Shown: in pieces, positions 31,768-43,970 of the stretch
Layout of the letters: every line of letters starts with the position of its first letter
How positions within the stretch are numbered: position 1 is the stretch's first letter
Assembly (NCBI GenBank): GCA_031761405.1
Contig: JASEVX010000013.1
Coordinates: 35,100,260 to 35,164,259 of the forward strand
Origin: Serripes groenlandicus
Lineage: Eukaryota; Mollusca; Bivalvia; Cardiida; Cardiidae
Direction: 5' to 3'
DNA length: 64,000 nt
Program-made: the position numbers and the translations under genes
The notes under the pieces: generated by a model
The model's input: only the letters and a program-made list of their open reading frames with translations
Told to the model about the DNA's origin: nothing
The model's database searches: none

Positions 31768-32236
31768 GCTTATCTTGATCTACTCTCTGCGCAAATGCTT
31801 GTCGGTTACGATTACACGAGCACCACATCCTCTTTAAAAGGAGGCAAACCTTTGTTAGATTCGAGTACAACAAAATTAACATCTCGACCAACGTTAACTA
31901 ACACGTCTATATCACCGGTAACACTTACAACGAAACACAGTGACGCCCTAGACCAAACAACACCGACGAAACGACAAACTGTAACTTAAACGTCCACTCC
32001 TCTTACGCATCCGTCTTCTTTCTCTATAAAAGGAGCTACAACTTCAGTACGTACATCAGTTGGCTAATCTAGCACTGCGGCTTATACGATAGTTACTACA
32101 ACTTCTAAGACGGACTTAACGACAACCGAGCAACCGATGTAAACTATTACTACCGGTATCATCACCAATTCACCGAATACAGTGACTACAACATTGTCAA
32201 CGAAATCAACAACACGAGAGTCATGCTCTAACCCAG
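31768..32236 (+). pseudogene. Mucin-like Thr/Ser-rich exon with three in-frame TAA
   Basis: A GTGTGCAG acceptor precedes 31768, and CCCAG|GTACTG marks the end at 32236, giving 469 bp. A single frame through the whole stretch keeps a Thr/Ser/Pro-rich composition throughout (SSTTKLTSRPTLTNTSISPV, TIVTTTSKTDLTTTEQ, NSPNTVTTTLSTKSTTRESC). This is the composition expected of an O-glycosylated mucin-type linker in a secreted or membrane protein. Three TAA codons interrupt it, at about 31987, 32065 and 32140. The unchanged composition beyond each stop shows the frame was coding until recently. The ORF that starts upstream with GTG is not the true start. The rest of the gene is not in view. Confidence 0.55.
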
Positions 32237-32318
32237 GTACTGTAAACTACAGTTATGCTTTAAATCTGCCCTGCCTTATATTGGCTATGTGCAATGTATT
32301 TTGAATTGGCGATGTATT

Positions 32319-32530
32319 TACCCTTTCTAAAATATAACAAATATGCAGCAGACGACTTTGAAAACATGTAGGCAAAATTATGAGAGATTTCAAAAGGGAA
32401 AATTGAATTATTAAAAAGAATTGAAAACATTCTGGCCAAAGGCGAAATTGCTAAACATGAGCATTTTCTTCTTTTCCACACATGTTTTAAAACAAATCGT
32501 CAGCTGCAGAGGCGTCAGAAAGGGTATATA
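32319..32530. mobile_element. Hairpin MITE family 1
   Basis: TACCCTTTCTAAAATATAAC, ATGCAGCAGACGACTTTGAA and TGGCCAAAGGCGAAATTGCT face AACATGAGCATTTTCTTCTT, TTCCACACATGTTTTAAAAC and CGTCAGCTGCAGAGGCGTCA, ending in TATGTGGAAAACGG. Confidence 0.7.
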
Positions 32531-32804
32531 TGTGGAAAACGGATACACTTGGCAAACATCCAAGTTATATCATAAAGAGTGGAATATAATGATTTAAACA
32601 ATGATTTATTATGGTACCGAATTTTATTTTGACTAAATTGACTCAACCCCACCCATGGAATCCGCCATATAAAATGATCACCAGTTTAGATAACATTGGA
32701 CTCACGATAAGGTGTCCGTATAGTACTTCGTGTTATAGATATGTTCGAGTGACCCCTCGAATTCGGCTTAATTCATTTATGTATGTTCAGCTACGTAATT
32801 GATT

Positions 32805-33067
32805 TGAGCCCTTCCACGAGAAAAACAACATTGTTGACTCTGCGTAAAGTATCGACCCGGATCAGCCTAAGCATAACGCGTAGGGTAACCCGGACAGAAA
32901 CTTTTCGCCTCCTGTGGCTTTTCTATTTCAGGAATAATTACTCTATACCTCTATCCTCCTGAGACAGAATGCTTCGGCCCGGATAAGCCTGCGCGGATTG
33001 CGCTGGCTGATCCGGGTCGATATATTACGCAGAGTCCATAATGTTGATTTTCTCGTGGTACGGCTTA
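32805..33067. mobile_element. MITE family 2, copy 2
   Basis: Left TGAGCCCTTCCACGAGAAAA and GACTCTGCGTAAAGTATCGA; right TCGATATATTACGCAGAGTC, CATAATGTTGATTTTCTCGT and GGTACGGCTTA. Internal TTTTCGCCTCCTGTGG and ATTACTCTATACCTCTAT match copy 3. Confidence 0.85.
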
Positions 33068-33397
33068 TTTATATGTAACTGTTTGTTATGAAAAGCAAGC
33101 CAGTAATAACAAATATTTACAGACAACAGCACGCCAATAGTTTGTATGGCTTGTTTGAGTAATGAGGATTGCTGCTAAGCTTATATTAAAAGCATTGGTT
33201 CGGGTTAAACGATATATTCGACTTATTACATGTTCGAGTTATCGCGAGTTCATTGTATATATGTAATTGGTGAACCATTTAAATATAATTCAATCAAAAT
33301 ATGTAACGTATTGAAACCTATAACTATAGCCAATTATTTGATGTATACTGTGCTAAGGAAGATGTTTATTTTTATTGAATTTAATTGTTATTAAAGC

Positions 33398-33692
33398 TGA
33401 GCCCCGGTAGTTCAGTCGTTAGCGACGTTTGCTTTCAATCGAAAGTATATAAGCTCGAACCTCAGCTTGGTCAACATTATTTCCGACGTTTAACAAAATT
33501 CATTGTGAAAAGCGTCATTCCCTTTCCACCAATTGGTTAATAATCTATGTTGAAAACCAGCCAGTTGCTTGGACAGTTTGTCCTGTAGAGTACTCGTGTG
33601 TGAAAGCCATGAAACATACAGGTATGTGAAATGGTCCCCTGATTTGGCCGAAAAAAAAGTGAAAACGGCGCAAAACCCCAAACAACTATAAC
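33398..33692 (+). mobile_element. tRNA-derived SINE, family A, full-length
   Basis: Head GAGCCCCGGTAGTTCAGTCG (box A) and AAGCTCGAACCTC (box B), then ATTTCCGACGTTTAACAAAA, CCACCAATTGGTTAATAATC, AACCAGCCAGTTGC, GAAACATACAGGTATGTGAA and GTGAAAACGGCGCAAAACCC. It corresponds point for point with 22934-23230, about 10-15 kb away. Confidence 0.85.
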
Positions 33693-33773
33693 CATCGCTT
33701 CTATCTAAAATGGAAGGTAAAGAATTACCTACTTTGTTTGTTTGAGGATTTATACAAAAGGAACAACTTGTAG

Positions 33774-34033
33774 ACCAAGATCAGACTTAACATAAACGAC
33801 GACTGATCTGTTTTCTAAGATGATAGAAATAATGTTTATAGTTGCGAGGTGTAATATATACCAAGATTAGACTTAACATTAACGACGATTGATCTTTTTC
33901 TAAGATGATAGAAAGAATGTTTATAGTTGCGAAGTGTAATATATACCAAGATTAAACTTAACATAAACGACGATTGATCTTTTTCTAAGATGATAGAAAG
34001 AATGTTTATAGTTGCGAAGTGTAATATACATGT
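33774..34033 (+). repeat. ~86-bp tandem repeat, 3 units
   Basis: Three units each hold AGACTTAACATAAACGACGA, TGATCTTTTTCTAAGATGAT and AAGAATGTTTATAGTTGCGA with GTGTAATATA. Period 85-86 bp; units 2 and 3 are the most alike. The minus 66-aa and 61-aa frames come from this repeat. Confidence 0.85.
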
Positions 34034-34146
34034 CAATATCTGTTGTAGTTATAGGACGATTCCATGTATGGATACCGGTCGTTGATAATACCGATATCGA
34101 ACACATATTTTCACAGGTAAGTTTTTAAAGACATTTTATAAAATAT

Positions 34147-34411
34147 ATGAGCCGTTCCAAGAGAAAACCAATAGTGTGGACTCTGCGTAAAGAATCGATC
34201 CTGATCAGCCTAAGCATGCCGCGCAGGCTAACCTGAACAGACACTTTTCGCCTCCTGTGAATTTTCTGATTCAGGAAACATTACTCTATACCTATATACC
34301 ATTGAGACGGTATATGTTGGCCCGAATAAGCCTGCGCGAACTGCGCAGGCTGATCTGGATCGATACATTACGCAAGGTCCATAATGTTGGTTTTCTTGTG
34401 GAACGGCTCAT
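34147..34411. mobile_element. MITE family 2, copy 3 (best ends)
   Basis: The ends are ATGAGCCGTTCCAAGAGAAA and TTTTCTTGTGGAACGGCTCAT, near-perfect inverted repeats continuing through GTGGACTCTGCGTAA / TTACGCAAGGTCCA and GATCCTGATCAGCC / GGCTGATCTGGATC. TATA-rich flanks (AAATAT / ATATATC) fit a TA-type target. Length 265 bp, no ORF; the plus 68-aa frame is a shadow. Confidence 0.88.
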
Positions 34412-35201
34412 ATATATCATTTTCATTCCATTGTTTTTGGCATTTTTTCTCTTACTTGTGTAGGTAGTATGTGAACGACGAAGATCTAGATCAGTCTGTG
34501 CAAATGCAGATGCTGATCAGGAACTACACTGCTTAAACAATCAGCGAGTATATTTTCCCATGCATTATCTCTATTATGATTCCACTAAAACCTATGTTGT
34601 GGGTACTAGAAAGTGACGATTCTTTTGAGTACCCACATCATAGGGTTTGAGTGTAAAATTATGAGTTAGGGATGTGAAATACTCTTCTTATTTAGAGCTC
34701 CGCGTTCACTAAATATTGTGTTGATAGATTAAAGAGGCGATGTTACCTAATGACTCCAGTTGTACGGTGACCAACTTCGGGGTTTGTAAGTGTGTTGTTT
34801 TGTTACAAATATTTTTTATTTATTACATACCTATCCAAATTTTGCATTGAAATTTAAGTGACATAAAATCAATATCAATTTTTAAAAAAATGATAACTAA
34901 CACTATGACGATAACACTTTTAGTTTTTTTATATCATCACTAGTGAGGATATCATTTTTGCCGGAACTTTTTTTAGATTTGGAACATCTTTGGAATTTAA
35001 AGTTGGTTTTAATACTAGGAATTTAAAAAAACCTGAGACCGAATACTAGGAAAATGACGTCACGTCAGCGGTTTTGACGTCATAACGCCAAATAGAAGCA
35101 GCAGTATTTGGTTACGTAACATTCATACGCCTAAGGCCAAGTCTTTTTTTTTTTTATATGTTTCTTTAAAATAAAGGGGACATTTATTCCAGATATATAA
35201 T
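34412..35201. other. Intergenic DNA, small inverted repeat
   Basis: At about 34585-34650 AAACCTATGTTGTGGGTACT and AGTACCCACATCATAGGGTTT face each other, a short hairpin. Otherwise nothing recognised. Confidence 0.45.
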
Positions 35202-35378
35202 AAATAGAATAACTTACTGCATGTTTTTGATATCGAATTTATGTCACTCGGGAACAAAGGGGTAATTTGGTGTAAAATCACTCAACCTACGGTTTCGTGA
35301 TTTTAACCAAATTACCCCTTTTTTCCCTTGTGACATAAATTCTATATCAAAAACATGCAGTTAGTTATTCTCTATTTA
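35202..35378. mobile_element. Short palindromic MITE
   Basis: AAATAGAATAACTTACTGCA, TGTTTTTGATATCGAATTTA and AACAAAGGGGTAATTTGG are mirrored by CCAAATTACCCCTTTTTTCC, AATTCTATATCAAAAACATG and CAGTTAGTTATTCTCTATTT. The whole 177 bp can fold on itself. Confidence 0.75.
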
Positions 35379-35464
35379 TTTCTTCATAATAATGCATATA
35401 TGAGTCTGACTACCTTTTATCACTACACCGCAACGTTTGTTACAAGGCGTTCATATTTGATCGA

Positions 35465-35660
35465 CAGTTTTAAACCTTTCCCACATAGAACAAACTAATA
35501 TGTAGCAGACGACTCTGAACAAAGCAAAATAGAATCACTAAACAGAGTTAAAACTATCGTGGCAATATCTCCTTTATCACATTGTTTTCAAAAATCCTCT
35601 ACGGAATATGCGTCAAAATGCGTCTGCAAGTGGTAAGAGGTAAACCCTTTCGCTACCGAA
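35465..35660. mobile_element. Hairpin MITE family 1
   Basis: TTTAAACCTTTCCCACATAG, GTAGCAGACGACTCTGAACA and ATCGTGGCAATATCTCCTTT precede ATCCTCTACGGAATATGCGT and a GTAAGAGGTAAACCCTTT end. Confidence 0.6.
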
Positions 35661-36679
35661 GGCATTAAAGACTTTTGCAAACAATGCAGATTCAGGTGAG
35701 AAATATGCATTGGTTGCCACTTGGACATTATATTTTATCAAATTTCCTGTTGGACGAAACATGGAGCGGTCCGATTTTTAACCTGGAAGAGTCGACTTTG
35801 TGAAATTCCGCAGTGAAAGGGTGCAGCGATCGAAGCCCCCATTTTTAAATGTAAGGTGAGAACACCGACTTTTCATAGTGTCGTCGCATAATGACAGGAT
35901 AGGCCAATACTTATTTCCTATATGGTAGCAAACATGTAGACATGGAATCGGAACCTTTATTTGCAGGCTCTATTGAATTTGTCGATCCTTACACTCACAT
36001 ACATGAATGTAATGTGTCGATAGTGTTAGAGAATGGCACTGTTGATTGGCACTTCACTGAAATACACATACAAATAGTTTACACATGTTTATCTCCCCTG
36101 TTATCGTATACAATTCATTGCGGTCAATACTTTTACTTTTAACATAAAAAAGGGTAAACATTTTATAAACAGTCTAATGCATTTTGTTTTAGCTTAATCG
36201 AACGGAAAAGTATGTTTTTTCGGCACGTTTAACAGCACATGATAACATTTCTGAAAACAGTATTAAATAAACAGCGTAGCTCAATTTCGTCTGTGCATCG
36301 ACCAAGAATGTGACAGATACAAATAATTAACAGCCCTGTGCCACTGATTGCCTTTCTGTTTTAACAGGATATAAAATATGGTTGCTCAGCGACGAAAAAG
36401 TAATTTATGAATAGTTTATATACACGTTACGGAAAAACAAAAATCTGACCAAAATACTTCGCTGCACATACATTGGACTGACGAAACGGCAATGAAAGGT
36501 CATCCCTAATTGACATTTTAAATACATTTAAATATTCATGAACAAGTACTAGTGTTTCTATCCAATGATATTGCACGATACAACGAGCGAACGGTTCTGC
36601 TTACAAACTGATTACTATACAATCAGCCATAACCGCTTCACTAACTCGTGTAATTAAATTGGGTTTCTCCCCGCTTATT
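35661..36679. other. Intergenic DNA before the satellite
   Basis: A 66-aa plus frame at 35942-36142 (MESEPLFAGSIEFVD…) has no motif or splice context and is not called. No repeat recognised. Confidence 0.45.
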
Positions 36680-38049
36680 ATTGATGTATCGAGGTAAGTA
36701 CTTGTTGATGTTGTTAGTGTATCTCGATCTAAGAACTTGTTGAAATTGTTAGTATATCGAGGTAGGTACTTGTTGATATTGTTGATGTATCGAGGTGAGT
36801 ACTTGTTGATATTGTTGATCTATCGAGGTGAGTACTTGTTGATGTATCGAGGTCAGTACTTGTTGATATTGTTTATGTATCGAGGTAAGTACTTGTTGAT
36901 ATTGTTGACGCATCGAGGTCAGTACTTGTTGAAATTGTTGGTGTATCGATGTAAGTACTTGTTGATATTGTTGGTGTATCGAGGTAAGTACTTGTTGATA
37001 TTGTTGATGTATCGAGGTTAGTACTTGTTGATATTGTTGATGTATCGAGGTCAGTACTTGTTGATATTGTTGATGTATCGAGGTATGTACTTGTTTATAT
37101 TGTTGATATATCGAGGTGAGTACTTGTTGATATTGTTGATGTATCGAGGTAAGTACTTGTTGATATCGTTGATCTATCGAGGTCAGTACTTGTTGATATT
37201 GTTGATGTATCGAGGTAAGTACTTGTTGATATTGTTGATGTATCGAGGTAAGTACTTGTTGATATTGTTGACGCATCGAGGTCAGTACTTGTTGATATTG
37301 TTGGTGTATCGATGTAAGTACTTGTTGATATTGTTGATGTATCGAGGTCAGTACTTGTTGATATTGTTGATGTATCGAGGTAAGTACTCGTTGATATTGT
37401 TGGTGTATCGATGTAAGTACTTGTTGATATCGTTGATCTATCGAGGTGAGTACTTGTTGATATTGTTGATCTATCGAGGTGAGTACTTGTTGATATCGTT
37501 GATCTATCGAGGTGAGTACTTGTTGATATCGTTGATCTATCGAGGTGAGTACTTGTTGATATTGTTGATCTATCGAGGTCAGTACTTGTTGATATTGTTG
37601 ATGTATCGAGGTAAGTACTTGTTGATATCGTTGATCTATCGAGGTGAGTACTTGTTGATATTGTTGATGTATCGAGGTCAGTACTTGTTGATATTGTTGG
37701 TGTATCGATGTAAGTACTTGTTGATATCGTTGATCTATCGAGGTGAGTACTTGTTGATATTGTTGATCTATCGAGGTGAGTACTTGTTGATATTGTTGAT
37801 GTATCGAGGTCAGTACTTGTTGATATTGTTGATGTATCGAGGTAAGTACTCGTTGATATTGTTGACGCATCGAGGTGAGTACTTGTTGATATTGTTGGTG
37901 TATCGAGGTAAGTACATGTTGATATTGTTGGTCTATCGAGGTGAGTACTTTTTGATATTGTTGATGTATCGAGGTAAGTACTTGTTGATATTGTTGATCT
38001 ATCGAGGTGAGTACTTGTTGATATTGTTGATGTATCGAGGTAAGTACTT

Positions 38050-38372
38050 GCTGATATTGTTGACGCATCGAGGTAAGTACTTGTTGATATTGTTGATCTA
38101 TCGAGGTGAGTACTCGTTGATGTATCGAGGTAAGTACTTGTTGATATTGTTGATCTATCGAGGTGAGTACTTGTTGATATTGTTGATGTATCGAGGTAAG
38201 TACTTGCTGATATTGTTGACGCATCGAGGTAAGTACTTGTTGATATTGTTGATCTATCGAGGTGAGTACTTGTTGATGTATCGATGTAAGTACTTGTTGA
38301 TATTGTTGATGTATCGAGGTAAGTACTTGTTGATATTGTTGGTCTATCGAGGTGAGTACTTGTTGATATTGT
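38050..38372 (+). repeat. Higher-order repeat of ~156 bp inside the array
   Basis: A block of four 33-bp units plus one 24-bp unit, marked by the variants TTGCTGATATTGTTGACGCA, GATCTATCGAGGTGAG and the short unit, recurs with a step of ~156 bp (e.g. GACGCATCGAGG near 38062 and 38218). The same ordered set of variants returns near 38,800, 38,960, 39,250, 39,800, 39,960 and 40,360. Only the clearest pair is given here. Confidence 0.6.
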
Positions 38373-41300
38373 TGATGTATCGAGGTAAGTACTTGTTGAT
38401 ATTGTTGGTCTATCGAGGTGAGTACTTGTTGATATTGTTGACGCATCGAGGTGAGTACTTGTTGATATTGTTGATCTATCGAGGTGAGTACTTGTTGATA
38501 TTGTTGATGTATCGAGGTCAGTACTTGTTGATATTGTTGATGTATCGAGGTAAGTACTCGTTGATATTGTTGACGCATCGAGGTCAGTACTTGTTGATAT
38601 TGTTGGTGTATCGAGGTAAGTACATGTTAATATTGTTGGTCTATCGAGGTGAGTACTTGTTGATATTGTTGATGTATCGAGGTAAGTACTTGTTGATATT
38701 GTTGATGTATCGAGGTAAGTACTTGTTGATATTGTTGATCTATCGAGGTGAGTACTTGTTGATATTGTTGATGTATCGAGGTAAGTACTTGCTGATATTG
38801 TTGACGCATCGAGGTAAGTACTTGTTGATATTGTTGATCTATCGAGGTGAGTACTCGTTGATGTATCGAGGTTAGTACTTGTTGATATTGTTGATCTATC
38901 GAGGTGAGTACTTGTTGATATTATTGATGTATCGAGGTAAGTACTTGCTGATATTGTTGACGCATTGAGGTAAGTACTTGTTGATATTGTTGATCTATCG
39001 AGGTGAGTACTTGTTGATGTATCGATGTAAGTACTTGTTGATATTGTTGATGTATCGAGGTAAGTACTTGTTGATATTGTTGACGCATCGAGGTCAGTAC
39101 TTGTTGATATTGTTGATGTATCGAAGTGAGTACTTGTTGATATTGTTGATCTATCGAGGTGAGTACTTGTTGATATTGTTGATGTAACAAGGTCAGTACT
39201 TGTTGATATTGCTGATGTATCGAGGTAAGTACTTGCTGATATTATTGACGCATCGAGGTAAGTACTTGTTGATATTGTTGATCTATCGAGGTGAGTACTT
39301 GTTGATGTATCGATGTAAGTACTTGTTGATATTGTTGATGTATCGAGGTAAGTACTTGTTGATATTGTTGACGCATCGAGGTCAGTACTTATTGATATTG
39401 TTGGTGTATCGATGTAAGTACTTGTTGATATTGTTGATGTATCGAGGTGAGTACTTGTTGATATTGTTGATCTATCGAGGTGAGTACTTGTTGATATTGT
39501 TGATGTATCGAGGTCAGTACTTGTTGATATTGTTGATGTATCGAGGTAAGTACTTGTTGATATTGTTGACGCATCGAGGTCAGTACTTGTTGATATTGTT
39601 GGTGTATCGAGGAAAGTACTTGTTGATATTGTTGGTCTATCGAGGTGAGTACTTGTTGATATTGTTGATTAATCGAAGTAAGTACTTGTTGATATTGTTG
39701 ATGTATCGAGGTAAGTACTTGTTGCTATTGTTGATCTATCGAGGTGAGTACTTGTTGATATTGTTGATGTATCGAGGTAAGTACTTGCTGATATTGTTGA
39801 CGCATCAAGGTAAGTACTTGTTGATATTGTTGATCTATCGAGGTGAGTACTTGTTGATGTATCGAGGTAAGTACTTGTTGATATTGTTGATCTATCGAGG
39901 TGAGTACTTGTTGATATTGTTGATGTATCGAGGTAAGTACTTGCTGATATTGTTGACGCATCGAGGTAAGTACTTGTTGATATTGTTGATTTATCGAGGT
40001 GAGTACTTGTTGATGTATCGATGTAAGTACTTGTTGATATTGTTGGTGTATCGAGGTCAGTACTTGTTGATATTGTTGATCTATCGAGGTGAGTACTTGT
40101 TGATGTATCGAGGTCAGTACTTGTTGATATTGTTGATGTATCGAGGTAAGTACTTGTTGATATTGTTGACGCATCAAGGTGAGTACTTGTTGAAATTGTT
40201 GGTGTATCGATGTAAGTACTTGTTGATATTGTTGATCTATCGAGGTGAGTACTTGTTGATGTATCGAGGTAAGTACTTGTTGATATTGTTGATCTATCGA
40301 GGTGAGTACTTGTTGATATTGTTGATGTATCGAGTTAAGTACTTGCTGATATTGTTGACGCATCGAGGTTAGTACTTGTTGATATTGTTGATCTATCGAG
40401 GTGAGTTCTTGTTGATGTATCGATGTAAGTACTTGTTGATATTGTTGGTGTATCGAGGTCAGTACTTGTTGCTATTGTTGATGTATCGAGGTAAGTACTT
40501 GTTGATATCGTTGATCTATCGAGGTCAGTACTTGTTGATATTGTTGATCTATCGAGGTAAGTACTTGTTGATATTGTTGGTGTATCGAGGTAAGAACTTG
40601 TTGATATTTTTGGTTTATCGAAGTAAGTACTTGTTGATATTGTTGGTGTATCGAGGTAAGTACTTGTTGATATTGTTGATGTATCGAGGTCAGTACTTGT
40701 TGATATCGTTGATGTATCGAGGTAAGTACTTGTTGATATTGTTGAACTATCGAGGTGAATACTTGTTGATAATGTTGATGTATCGAGGTCAGTACTTGTT
40801 GATATTGTTGATGTATCGAGGTCAGTACTTGTTGATATTGTTTTTGTATCGAGGTAAGTACTTGTTGATATTGTTGATCTATCGAGGTCAGTACTTGTTG
40901 ATATTGTTGATGTATCGAAGTAAGTACTTGTTGATATTGTTGATGTATCGAGGTAAGTACTTGTTGATATTGTTGATGTATCGAAGTAAGTACTTGTTGA
41001 TATTGTTGATGTATCGAGGTCAGTACTTGTTGATATTGTTGCTGTATCGCGGTAAGTACTTGTTGTTCTATCGAGGTCAGTACTTGTTGATATTGTTGAT
41101 CTATTGATGTAAGTACTTGTTGATATTGTTGATCTATCGAGGTGAGTACTTGTTGATATTGTTGATGTATCGCGGTAAGTATCCGTTGATATTGGAGTTG
41201 TATCGTGGAAAGTATCCGTTGATTTTTTTGATATTATTGATGTATGGAGGTAAGTAATTGTTGATGTTGTTGGTGTATCGCGTTAAGTACTTTTTGATTG

Positions 41301-43067
41301 TGTTAATGTATTGCGGTAAGTATCCGTTGATATTGTTAACTCATCGAGCTAAGTACTTGTTGATATTGTTGATGTATCGAGGTTAGTATGCGTTGGTATT
41401 GTTGGTGTATCGAGGTAAGTACTTCTTGATATTGTTGGTGTATCGAGGTAAGTACTTGTTGATATTATTGGTGTATTGAGGTAAGTACATGTTTATATTA
41501 ACACGTTTACATTGTTGGTGTACGGCGGTAAGGACTGGTTGATATTGTTGATGTATCGAGATAAGTATCCGTTGATATTGTTAACGCATCGACGTAAGTA
41601 CTTGTTGATATTGTTGATAGGTCGAGGTAAGTACTTGTTGATATTGTTGATGTATCGAGGTGAGTACTTGTTGATATTGTTGATCTATCGAGGTGAGTAC
41701 TTGTTGATATTGTTGATGTATCAAGGTCAGTACTTGTTGATATTGTTGATCTATCGAGGTAAGTACTTGCTGATATTGTTGACGCATTGAGGTAAGTATT
41801 TGTTGATATTGGTGATCTATCGAGTTGAGTACTTGTTGATGTATCGATGTAAGTACTTGTTGATATTGTTGATGTATCGAGGTAAGTACTTGTTGATATT
41901 GTTGATGCATCGAGGTCAGTACTTTTTGATATTGTTGGTGTATCGATGTAAGTACTTGCTGATATTATTGATGTACCGAGGTAAGTACTTGTTGATATTG
42001 TTCATGTATCAAGGTAAGTACTTGTTGATATTGTTGGTTTATCGAAGTAAGTACTTGTTGATGTTGTTGGAGTATCGAGATAATTATCCGTTGATATTGT
42101 TGATGTATCGAAGTAAGTACTTGTTGATATTGTTGATGTATCGAAGTATCGCGGTATGTACTTGTTGTTATTGTTCATGTATCGAGGCAAATAATTGTTG
42201 ATGTTGTAGGTGTATTCCGGTAAGTACTTGTTGATGTATTGCGGTAAGTATCTGTTCTGTTGATGTTGTTGATGTATCGAGGTAAGTACCTTTTGATATT
42301 GTTGTTGTATCGAGGTATGTACTTGTTGATATTGTTGATGTATCTAGATAAGTACTTTTTGATATTGTTGATGTATCGAAGTATCGAGGTAAGTACTTGT
42401 TGATATTGTTGATGTATCGAGGCAAGTAATTGTTTTTTTTGTTGGTGTATCGCGGTAAGTACTAGTTGATGTATTGTGGTAAGTATCTGTTGATGTATCG
42501 AGTTAAGTACTTTTTGATATTGTTGTTGTATCGAGGTACATATGTATGTACTTGTTGATGTTGTTGATGTAACTAGGTAAGTACTTTTTGATATTGTTGA
42601 TGTATCGAGGTATCGCCGTATGTATTTGTTGATATTGTTGATGTATCGAGGCAAGTAATTGTTGATGTTGTTGGTGTATCGCGGTAAGTACTTGTTTATG
42701 TATTGTGGTAAGTATCTGTTGATGTATCGAGGTAAGTACTTTTTGATATTGTTGTTGTATCGAGGTACACATGTATGTACTTGTTGATATTGTTGATGTA
42801 TCGAAGTATCGCCGTATGTACTTGTTGATATTGTTGATGTATCGAGGTAAGTACTTGTTGATATTGTTGGTGTTTCGCGGTAAGTACTTGTTGATATTGT
42901 TGATGTATCGAGGTAAGTACCGATGATATTGTTGGTGTATCGAGGTAGGTACTCGTTGATATTGTGAGTGTATCGAGGAATGTATTCGTTGACACTGTTG
43001 GTGTACGGCGGTAAGTACTGGTTGATATGGTTGATATATCGAGATAAGTGTCCGTTGATATTGTTAA

Positions 43068-43970
43068 CGCATGACGTTAATTACTTGTTGATATTGTTGA
43101 TGTATCGAGGTAAGTACTTAATGATATTTTGATTTATCACATAAATACCCTTTTTTTCAATTTGAGAACAAATCACGGAACAACGATATCCAACATGTGT
43201 GATAACAAAAACACGTCATACACGCGACTACTGATGACGTCATTTTGACCTTTATCTTTATTATGTTTATCGTTAAGTTGTTAAATTTTACACATTGAAA
43301 AATGCACTAATACGTTATTTTGAATAAATAACGAGTCTTAATTGTTTAAAACATTTTTTTTTTTTCTTCTTATTCAAAAATGATGAGGACTACTTTTTTT
43401 ATGCGGTGAATCACAAGTTCTTATGAAGAATATGTTATTCGGTCTTTGTTTTGATGTTGTCAATATTTTTCATTAAAACACACTGTTTAGGTGATAAAAA
43501 GAATCCATAACTCGTTTTACTTTGGAGAAGATTTCTTAAATTCGTCTCGAAAAAGAGATTTATTAACCTCGCCAAGAGGCTCGGTTAATAACCGTCTTTT
43601 TCTAGACTCATTTAAGAAATCTTGATCTCCAAAGAAAACTCATGATGGATCCTATATTTTCACATAAATACCCTTATTTTCAAGTTGAGAACAAAACATG
43701 TGTGATATCAAATACACGTCATACACGCGACTACTGATGACGTCATTTTGACCTTTATCTTTATTATGTTTATTGTTAAGTTGTTAAATTTTACACATTG
43801 AAAAATGCAATAATACGTTATTTTGAATAAATAATGAGTCATAATTGTTTAAAACATTGTTTTTTTTTTCTTCTTATTCAAAAATGATGAGGACTACTTT
43901 TTTATGCGCATGACGTTAATTATTTGTTGATATTGTTGATGTATCGAGCTAAGTACTTAATGATATTTTG
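43068..43970 (+). repeat. Insertion in the satellite: two direct repeats around a foldback
   Basis: Two ~245-bp copies (about 43133-43400 and 43662-43905) share CACATAAATACCC, CACGTCATACACGCGACTAC, TGATGACGTCATTTTGACCT, GTTGTTAAATTTTACACATT and TCAAAAATGATGAGGACTAC. Between them lies a palindrome at about 43531-43622 (GATTTCTTAAATTCGTCT, AACCTCGCCAAGAGGCTCGGTT, AGACTCATTTAAGAAATC in order). Satellite flanks are duplicated as well (CATGACGTTAATTA(C/T)TTG before each side), so a piece of array plus insert was duplicated. Confidence 0.75.

Noticed and set aside
36749..38578. 609-aa minus-strand Gln-rich repeat protein
   Set aside because: Same satellite; kept only as a question in the findings because of in-frame unit lengths.
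37025..38875. 616-aa plus-strand Leu/Ile/Tyr repeat protein
   Set aside because: It is the translation of the stop-free 33-bp satellite; an equally long frame exists on the other strand, there is no promoter, splice or domain evidence, and the frame decays along the array.
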